From Polyodon spathula (lineage: Eukaryota; Chordata; Actinopteri; Acipenseriformes; Polyodontidae): a stretch of 64,000 bases of DNA. The stretch's first letter is position 1. The number at the start of each line of letters is the position of its first letter. The notes under the pieces are model-generated. The model was not told the DNA's origin. It worked only from the letters and a program-made list of their open reading frames with translations, and searched no databases. The position numbers were made by a program, and so were the translations under genes. This document shows, piece by piece, positions 1 to 9,725 of the stretch. The stretch spans positions 19,097,693-19,161,692 of the forward strand of contig NC_054534.1 in the NCBI RefSeq assembly GCF_017654505.1. Direction: 5' to 3'.

Positions 1-100
1 ATTCATAAACATAAACTCGACCGACTGATTCCATGCTTTAAGCGGGGTATAATAATAATAATACGTTGAGAATTTGTAAGATTAACATTTAAAGTTTTCA

Positions 101-138
<38 letters not shown>

Positions 139-1996
139 AGTCCTGCAGTTCTACAGTTCAAACGTCCTGCTACAGTGTTTTTTTTTTTTTTGGGAGGGGG
201 GGGGTTTGGTCCTGCAGTTAAGAATGGAAATTTTATGTGTGCATATGGAAAATGTGTTTACCAGCATTGCCAAACAAAATGAAAATACAACGTGACGTTG
301 ATGGCAGACGTGACAGGGGCATCAGAAACAGGTTTTGCAGACTGCCCGTGACTGGCGGCTGCAGACTCAGGTTTTGTTAGTAGGCTACTGTCAGTGGATT
401 CCGTTTTTCTGTTTGCAACAACTACCGACACCACCCAGGAAACATTAATAATGATGATGATGTCATCGAAAAGAGGCAGAGTTTCATTCTTGAACGACTA
501 CACCCATTCATAAAATGCTTTGCGAAAGTCACCTGTTTGCTCAGATCATTTTATGAATAGCAATATTGACGACTTTTTTTTTTTAAACTAAATTTGTTTT
601 ATTACAGCAGTCGGCAAGTACTCTTATGTATCAAGATCTGAAAGGACTGAAAAAAGTGTGCCTACATTCTTTGGAACACCAACAACTATGCACTATAGAC
701 CTTGATATACATGGGTCTTGTCTTTTTTTAAATAATAAAGTGTTTTAATACAGTATTATACACTTTGGATATGACTGGACACATGGAAGTAAACAGAAAT
801 GGTTGAGAATGTGTCAGGTCAGGATTTTAATGTATGTGACCTTCTTCAAAACAGTAACTGAAAACAAAGCATCGAGTGCATCCAGGAAACATTTAACGTT
901 GCCCCTCTGCACAGCTATTTATCCTCATTAAATTAACTTTCCCAAACAGACATTTTTCAATTATGTCTCTCTAACAGCTGGAAATATTTTAATATCATCT
1001 ATGGGTTATATAGTCCTCTCTTATTTTTCATTAGAAGGCTGCTGAGCGTCATTATATACCCTGACAGCATCATAGACTCTTAAGTAAATCATTTTACAGT
1101 TTTCTGATTTAATAACATTTATTAATCACCAGTGTGCTCTGAACTATGCTTCAAGAAATCTACACATGGAAAGCTATAAATAAATAAATAAATAGACAAA
1201 TAAATTAAACACACAGATAACATTTTCCCTCCTAAAGTGTACAACCAGTTTGTTGAGTTTTGTAGAAGTTTAGGCTACTTTTTTTAGGGGGGTGGGGAAG
1301 GGTATCCAGTGCATAAAAATATTTGGCATCTTTTGAGATGCGATGTATATGTTATATTGAGATCCTGTGTTCTGCCTGTTTAAGATACCCTGTACCACTG
1401 AAATTTTCACAACAGAAGAGTATATTCCCCATATATTTTGTTTAACAGAACAGTTAAAGCCTGTATGTATTGCATAATGTTACTAGAACAAAAATACATT
1501 CTCTGACCACGATAGCGATCTTTGCTTTGTCTACTTAAATATTCTGTTCATCCATCTATCCCTCTGTCTTAAAAAATGGAAATGCAAATTACCTACCTCT
1601 AGTCCCGAAACATGAATGTAATGTTTACATGACACATCCCCAACAGAGAAAATTAACAAAACAATTATTTGATAGCCAGAGGCTTACATGATTACATGAT
1701 GATATAAGCAAACAGAATTTAAGCAGCCAGGTGTTTCACAAATGGTATACTTATTGTGCCATGAAAAACACAGGCTAGAAAACGACTGGATTCGGATGTT
1801 ATTGAAATAAGAAAAATGTATTTTATGATATATTTTCAATGCTTCTTAAGATGTCATCAAGCTATTAATTCAGTTAGTGACACTGACTAATAACTGAAAT
1901 AATTAAAGTATGCCAACTGAGGTAGCATCTTTTGCCATAGTAATTTGTTACTAAGAGATTTACATTATTTATCCAAAAATAAACTTTTTGGGTACT
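1..1996. other. MCC intron (after the short-isoform first exon), no gene seen
   Basis: AT-rich sequence without a credible exon on either strand. It lies downstream, in the minus-strand sense, of the alternative MCC first exon at 5028-5084, so it should belong to the intron leading to the shared coiled-coil exons, which are outside the window. It holds an (ATT)n run near 100-137, a T run followed by a G run near 177-204, and an (AAAT)n run near 1180-1203. I see no other element. Confidence 0.6.
101..137. repeat. (ATT)n microsatellite
   Basis: About twelve ATT units in an uninterrupted run. It is a simple repeat with no sign of function. Confidence 0.9.
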
Positions 1997-2306
1997 TGTG
2001 ACAAAGTTCGGTGAGTGGAGAATGGGATTGGAGACGGAGGAAATAAGAAGTATAATAATAATAACGTATAGTAAAATATATCTGCTCACCGTATGTTTTG
2101 TTTAGTATTAGTCCGTTGTGTTTGTCTGTTTATTTTGGCTACCAGTGCCGTGTCCTGTTTCTGTTTTTGTAATTGTTACAAACCTTTTATTTTCTGCCTG
2201 TTCATTATTAAACTGTGCATCAGCGCCTTCACCATTTCAACAGCTGTGTGCGGAGTCAGTTCCTGTTTCTGGTCTGTCGTCACCCACTTCGGCCGTCCTT
2301 GTGACA
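1997..2306 (+). repeat. 5' LTR with U3 deleted
   Basis: The first 10 bp (TGTGACAAAG) match the start of the 3' LTR. The sequence then jumps straight to the TTCGGTGAGTGGAG segment, which in the 3' LTR lies about 310 bp further in. From there to the terminal TGTGACA the two LTRs are nearly identical apart from small indels. The missing part corresponds to U3 and the promoter, so this copy is probably transcriptionally dead from its own LTR. Reverse transcription normally gives identical LTRs, so the deletion most likely happened after insertion. Confidence 0.8.
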
Positions 2307-2402
2307 CGTGGTGTCATACATGGGATTAACAACGCCTCCTAGACTAAGACCAGGGCAGGGACTGTAGTTTTGGAAAAAAATAAAATTAAAAAAAAAAAAA
2401 AC

Positions 2403-3924
2403 ATGGAAGGCTGGGACTGGAGAGATGGCTGCCAGGACCTAGAGGAGTTCCTCGGTGGTCTGGAGGACCAGGGCTGGTGCCTTGCCTGTGGGGAGTTCGG
2501 GCACCCGGTGGTGCGCTGCCCCTACCAGGAAGGAGAGGAGGAACTGCCACAGGAGAAGGAGGTGAGGAGGTGGCAGAGAAGGGGAAAGGGGAAGAGGAAG
2601 GCAGAGGTCCCACCGCTGTCTCCAGAGCTGCACCAGTCTCCTGCAAGGGAGGAAGAGCCGCAACAGTCCCCTGCAAGTGAGGGAGAGCCGCACCAGTCCC
2701 CTCTAACAAGGAGGAGACTACACGCCACTAACACCTCCACCGGCAGGCGCAGAGCAGCAGGAGCTGCCTCTGCCTCCGCCACCTCCATCGGCAGGAGCAG
2801 AGCAGCAGGAGCTGCCTCTGCCTCCTCCACCAGCAGAGGGTGAATGCCTGCTGGGTCCCTGTCCCCCAGCAGAGGGTGAATACCTGCTGGGTCCCCGTCC
2901 CCCAGCAGAGGGTGAATACCTGCTGGGTCCCCGTCCCCCAGCAGAGGGTGAATGCCTGCTGGGTCCCCGTCCACCAGCAGAGGGTGAATGCCTGCTGGGT
3001 CCCCGTCCACCAGCAGAGGGTGAATACCTGCTGGTATCACTTCCCCCACCATCACGAGGAGAGGAGCTGGAGCTTCCTCTGCCTCCACCTCCATCAGGGG
3101 GAGAGGAGCAGGAGCTTCCTCTCTCTGCACCAGAAGGACCAGGACTAGATGCTGGCCGTCCTCAGCAGTGGCTGCTGAGGGAAGCACAGGGAAGAACTTC
3201 CCGGCTGCAGTGGCCAAAAAGAGGGCCAACACCCGCACCCCAGCTTGTCCTGACTCCCTGCCTCGCTTCGCCCAAGGATGCCAGCCTCGCTTCGCCCATG
3301 GATGCCTGCCACGCTTCGCCCAAGGATGCCTGCCACACATCGCCTAAGGATGCCTCCGCATTGCCTGGGGTTGCCCGCCGCTCCGCATCGCCTGGGGCTG
3401 CCCATTGCTCCGCATCACAGCTGGAAGTACTGTGGCCGGAACCCCACCAAGGGGAGCTGCCAGCCACAAAAAAGGGGGAGGAGGTCTGGAGACAACGAAA
3501 CCCAGCAGCAGTTTCGCTACCGGAGATCGGGGGGAAGGTCAGGAGACCTGCTCCCACTGCAGCAGTTTCGCTACCGGAGATCGTGGGGGAGGTCCAGAGA
3601 CCTGCTCCCAGTGCAGCTTCTTCGCTGCCGGAGATCGTGGGGGAGGTCAGGAGACCTGCTCCCACTGCAGTTTCTTCCCTGCTGGAAGAACAGTGGTCGA
3701 AGCCCCACCAAGGGGAGCTGCCAGCTCCGAAGAAGGGGGGAGGTCAGGAGACCACCCCCCAAGCAGCCTTTCCACTGCCAGGACTACCCTGGCAGGAGTA
3801 TACCACCCCGTTGTCAGCATTGGTGCTGACAGCCTTACGACCTGTGGGCCCCTGGAAGCCTCTGGTCCTGGCCAAGGACTTTGTGCGAGACTTTTGGGCT
3901 TTTAAGGGGGGAGGTGGCCATTGA
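2403..3924 (+). pseudogene. Gag-like CCHC and proline-rich protein of the LTR element, frameshifted
   Basis: The first frame starts at the ATG at 2403 and ends at a TGA at about 2841-2843. Near its N-terminus is a CX2CX4HX4C zinc knuckle (CLACGEFGHPVVRC) at about 2492-2533. From about 2733 a second frame stays open to the TGA at 3922-3924. It carries acidic and proline-rich repeats, including ECLLGPRPPAEG-type units of 12 residues, then units with the core SLPEIVGEVRRPAP of about 18 residues, then a basic/proline-rich tail. The repeats fall into register only if the frame shifts near 2720-2740, so the original product was probably a single protein of about 500 residues. A Gag nucleocapsid role is inferred from the zinc knuckle. 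No enzymatic domain is seen. Confidence 0.6.
2843..3026 (+). repeat. 36-bp tandem repeat in the gag-like region, five copies
   Basis: Five consecutive units built on CTGCTGGGTCCCCGTCC plus CAGCAGAGGGTGAA, each 36 bp (12 codons), with few substitutions. The period is a multiple of three, so the repeat expands or contracts without breaking the proline-rich frame. Confidence 0.85.
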
Positions 3925-3940
3925 CCATGTGTGCTTTGCA

Positions 3941-3956
3941 TGGGGGGGGGGGTATA
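3941..3956 (+). other. Polypurine tract before the 3' LTR
   Basis: An uninterrupted run of 12 G followed by TATA directly abuts the TGTGACA start of the 3' LTR, the position where plus-strand DNA synthesis is primed in LTR retroelements. An alternative purine-rich stretch, AAGGGGGGAGG, lies at about 3904-3914. The related copy at 25.8 kb has 23 Gs in the same place. Confidence 0.6.
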
Positions 3957-4573
3957 TGTGACAAAGTGCCCGTCCCTGTGTATATTATCTGTTATGTGTT
4001 GCGTGTGGTGTGTTTAAATGTTGGTGTATAGTCACTGGTACACAGGATATAAATGGGTCTGTGTAACACGAGTGTTTAAAATGTATATGTGTATTTAGGC
4101 ATGAGGATTGCACAGCACTTCACGTGCAAGTAAAATGTAATAATATGTGAGCGCGGGGAATTGCACTTTATTAATTCATGTGCTGGGATTCAAGTGAATA
4201 ATTAATTAGTAATTGAATCCCAGCACAACAGTATATATAGATGCACGTTTTCACATACTCGCGGTTGGGTGTTCGGTGAGTGGAGAACGGGATTGGAGAC
4301 GGAGGAAATAAGAAGTATAACAATAATAATAACGTATAGTAAAATATATCTGCTCACCGCATTTTTTGTTTAGTATTAGTCCGTTGTGTTTGTCTGTTTA
4401 TTTTGGCTACCAGTGCCGTGTCCTGTTTCTGTTTTTGTATTGTTACAAACCTTTTATTTTCTGCCTGTTCATTATTAAACTGCGCATCAGCGCCTTCACC
4501 ATTTCAACAGCTGTGTGCGGAGTCAGTTCCTGTTTCTGGTCTGTCGTCACCCACTTCGGCCGTCCTTGTGACA
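3957..4573 (+). repeat. 3' LTR, 617 bp
   Basis: Starts TGTGACAAAGTGCCCG and ends CCTTGTGACA. The middle holds TATATATAGATG near 4231, a plausible promoter, and the downstream half matches the 5' LTR. The same sequence with divergence occurs at 25807-26374, 34424-35051 and 41177-41791. Confidence 0.85.
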
Positions 4574-4578
4574 GTACT

Positions 4579-4929
4579 GTATGAAGTTATTCAAGCCATA
4601 CATGGACAAGGAAATAAATATCAAGTATATCCTCAAAATCCAGTCTCAGCTCCCCCACAGATCTGACTTCCTGTCCCTTCCCCCAATTAAGATAACAGTA
4701 ATGTAAGTGATGAGTATGCCTCCTTTCTTCAAACCTCCTGACAACACAAATACAAACCTACACAAATCTTATTAGTTTTTTTTTTTTCAGTTTGCTTTTA
4801 CTGTATACTATTTTTGCAGCTGGCTTATCATTTTAGCTGTCAAACCCACATGAATACACTGGGAGGTGTAGTTTAGGCTTTTTCCTGCCAATCTTTTTAT
4901 TTATATATTAATAATATATATAATATATA

Positions 4930-4967
<38 letters not shown>

Positions 4968-5027
4968 TGCACTGTATAAACACCACTCAAATCTTTAAAG
5001 TCCAATCCCATTAATACTGCTGCTTAC
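4579..5027. other. MCC intron with (TA)n(CA)n microsatellite
   Basis: Non-coding sequence next to the alternative first exon. A (TA)n then (CA)n simple repeat lies at about 4903-4970. The end at 5026-5027 is the AC that reads GT on the minus strand and is the splice donor of the exon. Confidence 0.6.
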
Positions 5028-5084
5028 CTCACTCATGTCCGACGAAGAATCGTTCCCATATTTCATAGCAACTCCTGAGTTCAT
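5028..5084 (-). CDS. MCC alternative (short-isoform) first coding exon
   Basis: On the minus strand the ATG at 5084 opens 19 codons starting MNSGVAMKYGNDSS, which I recognise as the N-terminus of the short MCC isoform. An in-frame TAA at 5106-5108 lies just upstream, so this is the first possible start in the frame. The exon ends GAG followed by the donor GTAAGC at 5027-5022, in phase 0. Exon 3 of the long isoform also ends in phase 0, so both can splice to the same downstream exon. MCC (mutated in colorectal cancers) is a cytoplasmic coiled-coil scaffold linked to Wnt/beta-catenin and NF-kB signalling and to Scribble through a C-terminal PDZ-binding motif. The coiled-coil part is not in the window. 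Confidence 0.9.
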
Positions 5085-5560
5085 GATTCCAGCTTTCGGA
5101 AGGAATTAGTTTCCAAAAATCAGAAGAGGAGAAGATTTAAGGAAGGAAAGGGGAAAAAAAAGAAACCAGTCACCACTACTTCCAGCTGCTCTCAGCTTCC
5201 ACTTCTATCCACATTCCACTGCAGCGAACCATTTTTCCAAAGCCTCCCCCATTTGCCTCCTAAACCTCCCCAAAACAAATAAAGCCTTCAATGATGTATA
5301 GCCTCCAGCATTGGTCCAGCAGATTTTTATTGCATAAGCAAAGAAGCTGCTGAACTGAACCTCATTAGCACCACAGCACAAGAAACAGCAGCTGCAGCTC
5401 TCAGTATGTTGTGGCTGGCTTAGGGAAACTGCTCAAGTCCACAAGAACAAGTCGGAGCCTCTCTGTACCTCCCCTTTAGTTTGTGCAACCTTTTTTCTGT
5501 TTCCAACGTGCTGGCTGTCTTTAAAAGGCACCTCCCAAAAGGCGCTCAGTTGTATGGTAA
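5085..5560 (-). promoter_or_regulatory. Putative 5' UTR and promoter region of the MCC short isoform
   Basis: This is the stretch just upstream of the alternative first exon in the minus-strand sense. It is purine-rich near 5115-5160 and includes a TTTTAAA TATA-like string on the minus strand near 5523-5529. No transcription start can be fixed from sequence alone. The call rests on position, since an alternative first exon needs a promoter here. Confidence 0.3.
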
Positions 5561-7838
5561 ACTATTCAGCAAGCCTTGCATTTGTGCAGTGTTATCAGTA
5601 ACCTTTCCAGCTGAGATGGTTCCAGACTGATGGAGATTTATTCTCTTTTGCTGAAGTTTCTGTCTCTCTCTCTCTCTCACACTCAGCCCGTCTGGAGTTT
5701 GGAGGTGGTTTATGATCAAACACAGCTGTCCCGCAGCTGGCTCGAAGGTGCACAGAACGGGCGGTACCATCCAACCAGTGGTATGTTACTCAGAGTTAAT
5801 TTTAGCATGCCAAACAATTAGAATACACCCCACCACCAACTTGTACCGTATTCTCTGTACGTTCTGAAGGGAGTTGTTGATTTTTAAAATGCTGCAAATG
5901 GCATAATTCCATCCCAATTTTGCCTAAAAAGGGTATAAATCTGTCCTTGCAGTGTGGTTTTCTTAATTAAATTCATATTATTTGCATTTTAAAAGCAGAC
6001 ATTTTGTTTACAAACTAGAACTTTTTATTTTATTAAATCTGTAATAAATAAATGTAGATGTAACAAAAGGCTGGGATATTCATAAATTCACCCTCATACT
6101 TTTTACAGGACCCATAAATACTGAACAAAACTGTACAAAACTAGTCTAATTAATATTTAATTAATAAAGTTTTCTGAGTTTGTTTTCTATTTCTCTCCCC
6201 TCGGTTTGCTTTTTGCTAACAGGAAAGTATAAACCTCATTTGGCATTAGTCAGTAGGTGTGTGTCTGCATGCGAGAACTTGTATGCAAGCAGTTCTTCAA
6301 AACAAGCAATTAAGGTAGTTGTTTCTCGTTTTAAAATATGCAGTTTTAAAAAAGAACAGGCAGTCTTAATTGCAGATTCATATCACAGTATTTAAATGTG
6401 TGCTGTATTCCACTGAGATATTGAAATTGGTCCAGTACATAGTAGTGTGCACTTGTTTATCCTGATCTACTTATGACTGTATACTAGAGTAGTAACTTTG
6501 TAGCCTTTATATTTGAGTATGTTTGCACTGTATTAAACATATTAAAACATATTTTTAGTGTTCAATTGGTATTAAAGCAACAACAATTACCCTGTACTTC
6601 AGTCATCCTTTGATAACTGACACTACATCTAGGTTATGCAGCACCTTTCTTCTCATAATATCCCGGGGCAAAATAACGTTGTATACTAGAAACAAACTTC
6701 ACAACAAAATGAGCAGTCATATGCATAATTGCAGCAGGCAGCAAATTATTTTACACTCAAACAACAGATTTTGTAGAATAGTCCAGTACTACATGTTGGA
6801 CTTCCCAACACCTACTCAAAGCACATTGTTAGTAATTTCACAACAAGGTTAGTCTGAGCTCCCCATTCATATCAATCAACGAACCCTTAGCTTAGTTTCA
6901 TTATTTCATAGCACCAAATCTTGTTGTTGAAAAACATTAATACAAAATACTGACCTTGCAATAATTACATTCATTATAGCCTTTTTGAAAATGAATGGAT
7001 TACATTAAGAATCGTTTACCAGACACCTTTTTTATGAAGTTCATATTACAGCGATTGTGATTGTCGAAATACTGAGTAACCATATATTAACTCACATAGT
7101 TTAAAAAACATATTTAATGCTAATGAGGAGAGAGTCATTTTGGATTTATACTTTATAGTCTATGGAACCACAAAGACTTAATGAAACATTAGATCTCAAT
7201 CCATATCTCTAAAAACGTTAAATGTTTTTTTTTTTTTTTTTAATTAGATATTTAATCTTTGTATGCCAGCATGAATCTTTAGGTGGCTGGAGTTGATAAT
7301 CACATTCCAATGTCTGCCAATGTCTTCCAGTCTTTACTATTGAAGAACTGTGTAAGTTATCTATCTAAAATGATCTGTAACATATAGAAGAACATGATGC
7401 TATATTTCAAAGTGTTTTAATATATTAGTGTTTCAGTATATTGTATAATTACACTATGTATTGATTAACAATTGCTTCTAAAAAATAAATTCAATAAATT
7501 AATGCTTGGGCAGGTGAAAATTGTCAGCTGTTACTTTAAATAAGGTATATGGCTATTATCCAATTACTAGTTTAATTATTGGATTGACTGGTGTCCTTTA
7601 TATATAATAAAGCTGCAACACCTGGTGAATACACACTGTGTCGAAATGCGTTGTGTTTGTTTTTAGTTTTGTTTCAATAATACTAAAAGTTTTTTAAATA
7701 AAATGCAGAGGAATCTGATGTATAATATTAGCAGTCAAGTCGTCTCTACGAGTGTCTTCGAGCAGCGTATGCATGGTTAATTTGTCACTGCTGTTAGTGG
7801 GAGCATATTGGCACAACTTTAGCACAGCACATTACTGA

Positions 7839-7870
<32 letters not shown>

Positions 7871-9045
7871 AAAAAAAAAAAAAACAGAAAACAGAGATGA
7901 CCAGCAGAACGCTCCAGTTAGACCTGTTGTAAACCCAGATGGCCATGATTAGGTAAGCAAATTGAAACATTTCTAATACTATAAAATCTTACAAAGTCAT
8001 TGTAAAACACCCTTTTAATGCAATGTGTGCATAATTAGTAGTACGTTCTTATGATGCATTCTATATGAAATATTGGCATAGCCCAGCCTTAATTACCATA
8101 AAATGACACCTACTGGTGCAGAACTTAGAAGTTTGTTGTAAACTCTTGCCAAAATAAAAAAGGCCCGTGTCAAGGGATTCTTTGTCTGGCATAATAGCAC
8201 GATTTTCATTATAAATGTAGCCATTGTCACCCGTACCTTTTAAACACTAAAACATACATTAACACTTAAAAGCAACCTAGCAATAAAATAAGACAAACGT
8301 TTTAACAAGAAGTCTTCAGTGAATAAACCAATACAGTATCCACCAGCAAGTCAGCTTTAGTCTCCCTGAGCATTAAATCAGCAGTAACTAGTTTTATTTT
8401 TCATGCGAGTATCTCTCCACTACAAACTGGGCTGACACTAACAAGGCTTAATTCATACTGTAGCAGGCCCAGAAAAGCCATGACTTTACATTCCACTACC
8501 AGCTTGATTCGATGGAGAGCAAGGACGTCAAGAAAAATGGCTTCATATTCAATTGATTAACCACTGATCCACCAAAACATATCAATTTTTAGAGTAGTTG
8601 TTACTGTAACATTTAAGTAAAGAGAACATTTAGGGCACTTCCCCCCCACAGACATAGCACAAATATTTAAAGCAGTGTTGATAATTATAAACTCCAGGCA
8701 CTGTATATTTACAAAATTACAAATAAAAACATATTCATTTGAAAACTGACAGCTTCGTGTCAATAAAATGTTGCCCCATAGTTTTAATTAAAATCATTCT
8801 TCACTTACTGGGACAAATCAAGATATAACGTAACCAATACGCTGTATATCTTAAAATGCATTTTACCAGTTTAAGGCAAAGATCTACATTTAATTTAAAG
8901 AATATTACTTCACTGACATTCACTTTGAAGTTACTATTAGGCATATGAGAACATAAAAATGGAAAGAGTCATTCTATAATATTTATTAATTGAAGCAATG
9001 TTTGCCTGAAAAACTTGTATGTCTTTATGAGAGAGACAGAATGAT
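5561..9045. other. MCC intron, no gene seen
   Basis: AT-rich intron between exon 3 of the long isoform and the alternative first exon. It contains a short (CT)n run near 5660-5680 and a (TA)n plus A-run near 7837-7884. I see no exon, RNA gene or clear transposon end. The stretch around 7590-7700 has a repeat-like flavour but no boundaries I can support. Confidence 0.5.
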
Positions 9046-9725
9046 TTTTGGTGATAAATCTCTCTCGCGACCTGTGAGGGTGCTGTGTAAAGGGAACAGA
9101 GTGCCCTGGACTGGATAGCCAGACAATTAATTCCCAATTAATGGGTTAGAAGGAAGGCGGTCATTTAGAAAGGGGGTGGAGCTATGATACACTAAATCAT
9201 CAACCCAGAAGGGAAACGATGTGGCGGCCGCGGACTGGAGGAGCGGTTGCACTTGTTTAACCAAGGGCTCATGTTTGACGGTACAAAAGGGGGCGTAGCG
9301 AAGTGAAGGAGAACCTGTGTTATCGTGTTTTGTTTGTTTTTGTTGTGTCTAAATACTGTTTTGTTATTCGGAGGCTAAAAATGACCCGGAGGTTTTGCCA
9401 AAGGCCAGCACTTACCCGGACCTCACTGTACCAGTTCTTCACAAATAAACTGTATTTATACTACGAGCACCTTATCACTCACTGTGTTTGTGTTTTGTGT
9501 TACATGTGGATGTTTAGGAACAGGACTATGATTACGGGACCAGTCTGTGGATTAAAATAGAGCAATACACGCTACTGTATTGCTTGTTATTATTATTTAC
9601 TGTCTTTGTGTCATCAGACCATTGGAATACAAATAAAATATCACTGCACCTGGATTATATTGGTCTGTCTGTTTATTGATCACTGCTGCATTCCTGCACC
9701 TGCACACTGTTAACCACTTTGCCAC
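9046..9725 (+). mobile_element. Possible solo LTR of an unidentified retrotransposon
   Basis: A stretch of distinct composition with an LTR-like order: a GC-richer part with TACAAAAGGGGGCGTAG near 9281, then T-rich sequence, then polyadenylation-type AATAAA signals near 9445 and 9632. The possible ends are TGTGAGGGTG near 9074 and GCCACA near 9725. I cannot find a target-site duplication or a second copy in the window, so the limits are guesses. Confidence 0.3.

Larger units (their letters stand above)
1997..4573 (+). mobile_element. Non-autonomous LTR retrotransposon, complete, with TSD GTACT
   Basis: Seen directly: the element begins TGTGACAAAG and ends CTTGTGACA, and is flanked by perfect 5-bp direct repeats GTACT at 1992-1996 and 4574-4578. 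The 3' LTR (3957-4573) is preceded by a G-rich polypurine tract. The 5' LTR (1997-2306) matches its terminal 10 bp and its last roughly 300 bp. The 1.65-kb internal region encodes a protein with one CCHC zinc knuckle and long proline-rich repeats, as in retroelement Gag nucleocapsids. No protease, reverse transcriptase, RNase H or integrase motif is visible, so an autonomous partner would have to supply pol. Related copies or LTRs lie at 25203-26374, 34424-35051 and 41177-41791. The family name is unknown to me; a Gypsy-type partner is a guess. Confidence 0.85.

Noticed and set aside
2522..3340. Long minus-strand frame of 272 codons
   Set aside because: It is the antisense shadow of the proline-rich tandem repeats of the LTR element. 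Low-complexity GC-rich sequence stays open in several frames.
7590..7700. Repeat-like motif TGTGTCGAAATGCGTTGTG
   Set aside because: It resembles text found in some retroelement tails, but there are no borders, second copy or coding region here.
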